Assembly (NCBI GenBank): GCA_021157645.1
Contig: JAGGWC010000016.1
Coordinates: forward strand, 1 to 6,051
Source: Candidatus Cloacimonadota bacterium
GTDB lineage: Bacteria > Cloacimonadota > Cloacimonadia > Cloacimonadales > TCS61
Reading direction: 5' to 3'
Length of the DNA stretch: 6,051 bases
How positions within the stretch are numbered: position 1 is the first letter of the stretch; every line of letters starts with the position of its first letter. The notes beneath the pieces are model-generated. The model did no database searches. It was not told the DNA's origin and saw only the letters and a list, made by a program, of their open reading frames with translations. Position numbers and translations under genes: made by a program. This document shows positions 5,814-6,051 of this stretch, piece by piece.

Positions 5814-5840
5814 AGTATTCACTGGTTAGTGAATACTAAC
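5812..5840. promoter_or_regulatory. TetR operator: perfect 12-bp inverted repeat
   Basis: TTAGTATTCACT (5812-5823) and AGTGAATACTAA (5828-5839) are exact reverse complements separated by GGTT. Inside it, GTTAGT-GAAT-ACTAAC (5825-5840) is itself a 6+4+6 palindrome, and a weaker overlapping version (TTAGT-ATTC-ACT) lies on the other side, so two repressor dimers might bind side by side. It sits between the -10 element and the ribosome binding site of tetR, the classic place for autorepression. Assignment to this TetR rests on position and symmetry. Confidence 0.8.
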
Positions 5841-5841
5841 T

Positions 5842-5869
5842 AAGATAATTAATAGCCTTTTAATGTCAA
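5842..5869 (-). promoter_or_regulatory. sigma70-type promoter of tetR
   Basis: On the minus strand there is a consensus -35 TTGACA (5864-5869), a 16-bp spacer and TATCTT (5842-5847, four of six consensus bases). Transcription would start at about 5833-5836, within the operator palindrome, giving a leader of roughly 35 bases with the AAGGAG site. Confidence 0.6.
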
Positions 5870-6023
5870 ATTGTTTTTTATTTGTTGTTGAGATTTGGTC
5901 ATTATACTTATCATTCCAGGTAATTTTAATTATTTAAAGTTATTGATATACTAATTTATTGAATCCTTTTAATTTTATAATTTTAGTCCTCTGATATTTC
6001 CTCTTATAGCAATATCAAGTGCA

Positions 6024-6046
6024 GGACGTATCATTTTGATGCGTCC
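6024..6046. repeat. 10-bp hairpin at the right edge
   Basis: GGACGTATCA (6024-6033) pairs with TGATGCGTCC (6037-6046), with one T-G mismatch and a 3-base loop. No T-run follows on either strand, so it is not a clear intrinsic terminator. A minus-strand frame is open from the window edge to a TAA at 5975-5977 (24 codons, ending IRGLKL), so this could lie in the tail of a gene that I do not recognise. The rest of 5870-6051 is AT-rich with nothing I can support. Confidence 0.45.
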
Positions 6047-6051
6047 GAAAT

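Noticed and set aside
5975..6051. Partial gene at the right edge (24 open codons, minus strand, ending IRGLKL)
   Set aside because: It is too short to separate from chance, no family was recognised, and it contains a strong hairpin. It is mentioned only under the hairpin feature.
1..6051. CRISPR array, tRNA, rRNA, insertion sequence or phage genes
   Set aside because: I saw no regularly spaced direct repeats, no cloverleaf or rRNA-like sequence, and no transposase or integrase coding in any frame.

Overview
The window is AT-rich DNA in which every gene I can support lies on the minus strand, so transcription runs from right to left. The encoded proteins point to a Gram-negative (diderm) bacterium: there is an outer-membrane beta-barrel protein with a signal peptide, an RND exporter and a second secreted protein. 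AGGAG-type ribosome binding sites are used throughout. The AT content, gene style and recurrent palindromic intergenic repeats would fit an uncultured anaerobe of the Cloacimonadota/FCB type, but this assignment is a low-confidence guess.

Right part (5220-6051). A TetR-family repressor gene sits behind a good sigma70-type promoter (TTGACA, 16 bp, TATCTT). Directly between that promoter and the ribosome binding site is a perfect 12+4+12 palindrome, the expected autoregulatory operator. The best start is the ATG at 5798, not the GTG at 5822, which lies inside the operator. The last 80 bases hold a 10-bp hairpin and at most the tail of an unrecognised gene.

Middle (2622-5219). A 306-bp gap separates tetR from a 763-residue MMPL/Patched-like RND transporter gene. 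The gap holds a second copy of the operator core (13 of 16 bases match), a possible promoter around it, several hairpins, and two mutually exclusive stems just upstream of the RND ribosome binding site.

Left part (1-2621). Downstream on the same strand come a two-helix potassium channel (TTG start), an outer-membrane phospholipase A (PldA/OMPLA-like) overlapping the channel by 4 bases, and two 4-base-overlapping genes for the halves of a DUF318/ArsP-type permease. At the edge is the start of a secreted protein. The gaps on either side of this group carry palindromic repeats that resemble each other (core ATTCCGAA/TTCGGAAT).

Working together: the likely picture is a TetR-controlled cell-envelope cluster. 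A ligand-sensing repressor would control an inner-membrane exporter of lipid-like or hydrophobic compounds. Further along the same strand lie an outer-membrane phospholipase and ion or metal transport proteins. The grouping of an RND lipid-type exporter, OMPLA and a K+ channel under a TetR regulator is the most noteworthy aspect. Whether all of it is one transcript is inferred from strand, overlaps and lack of clear terminators.
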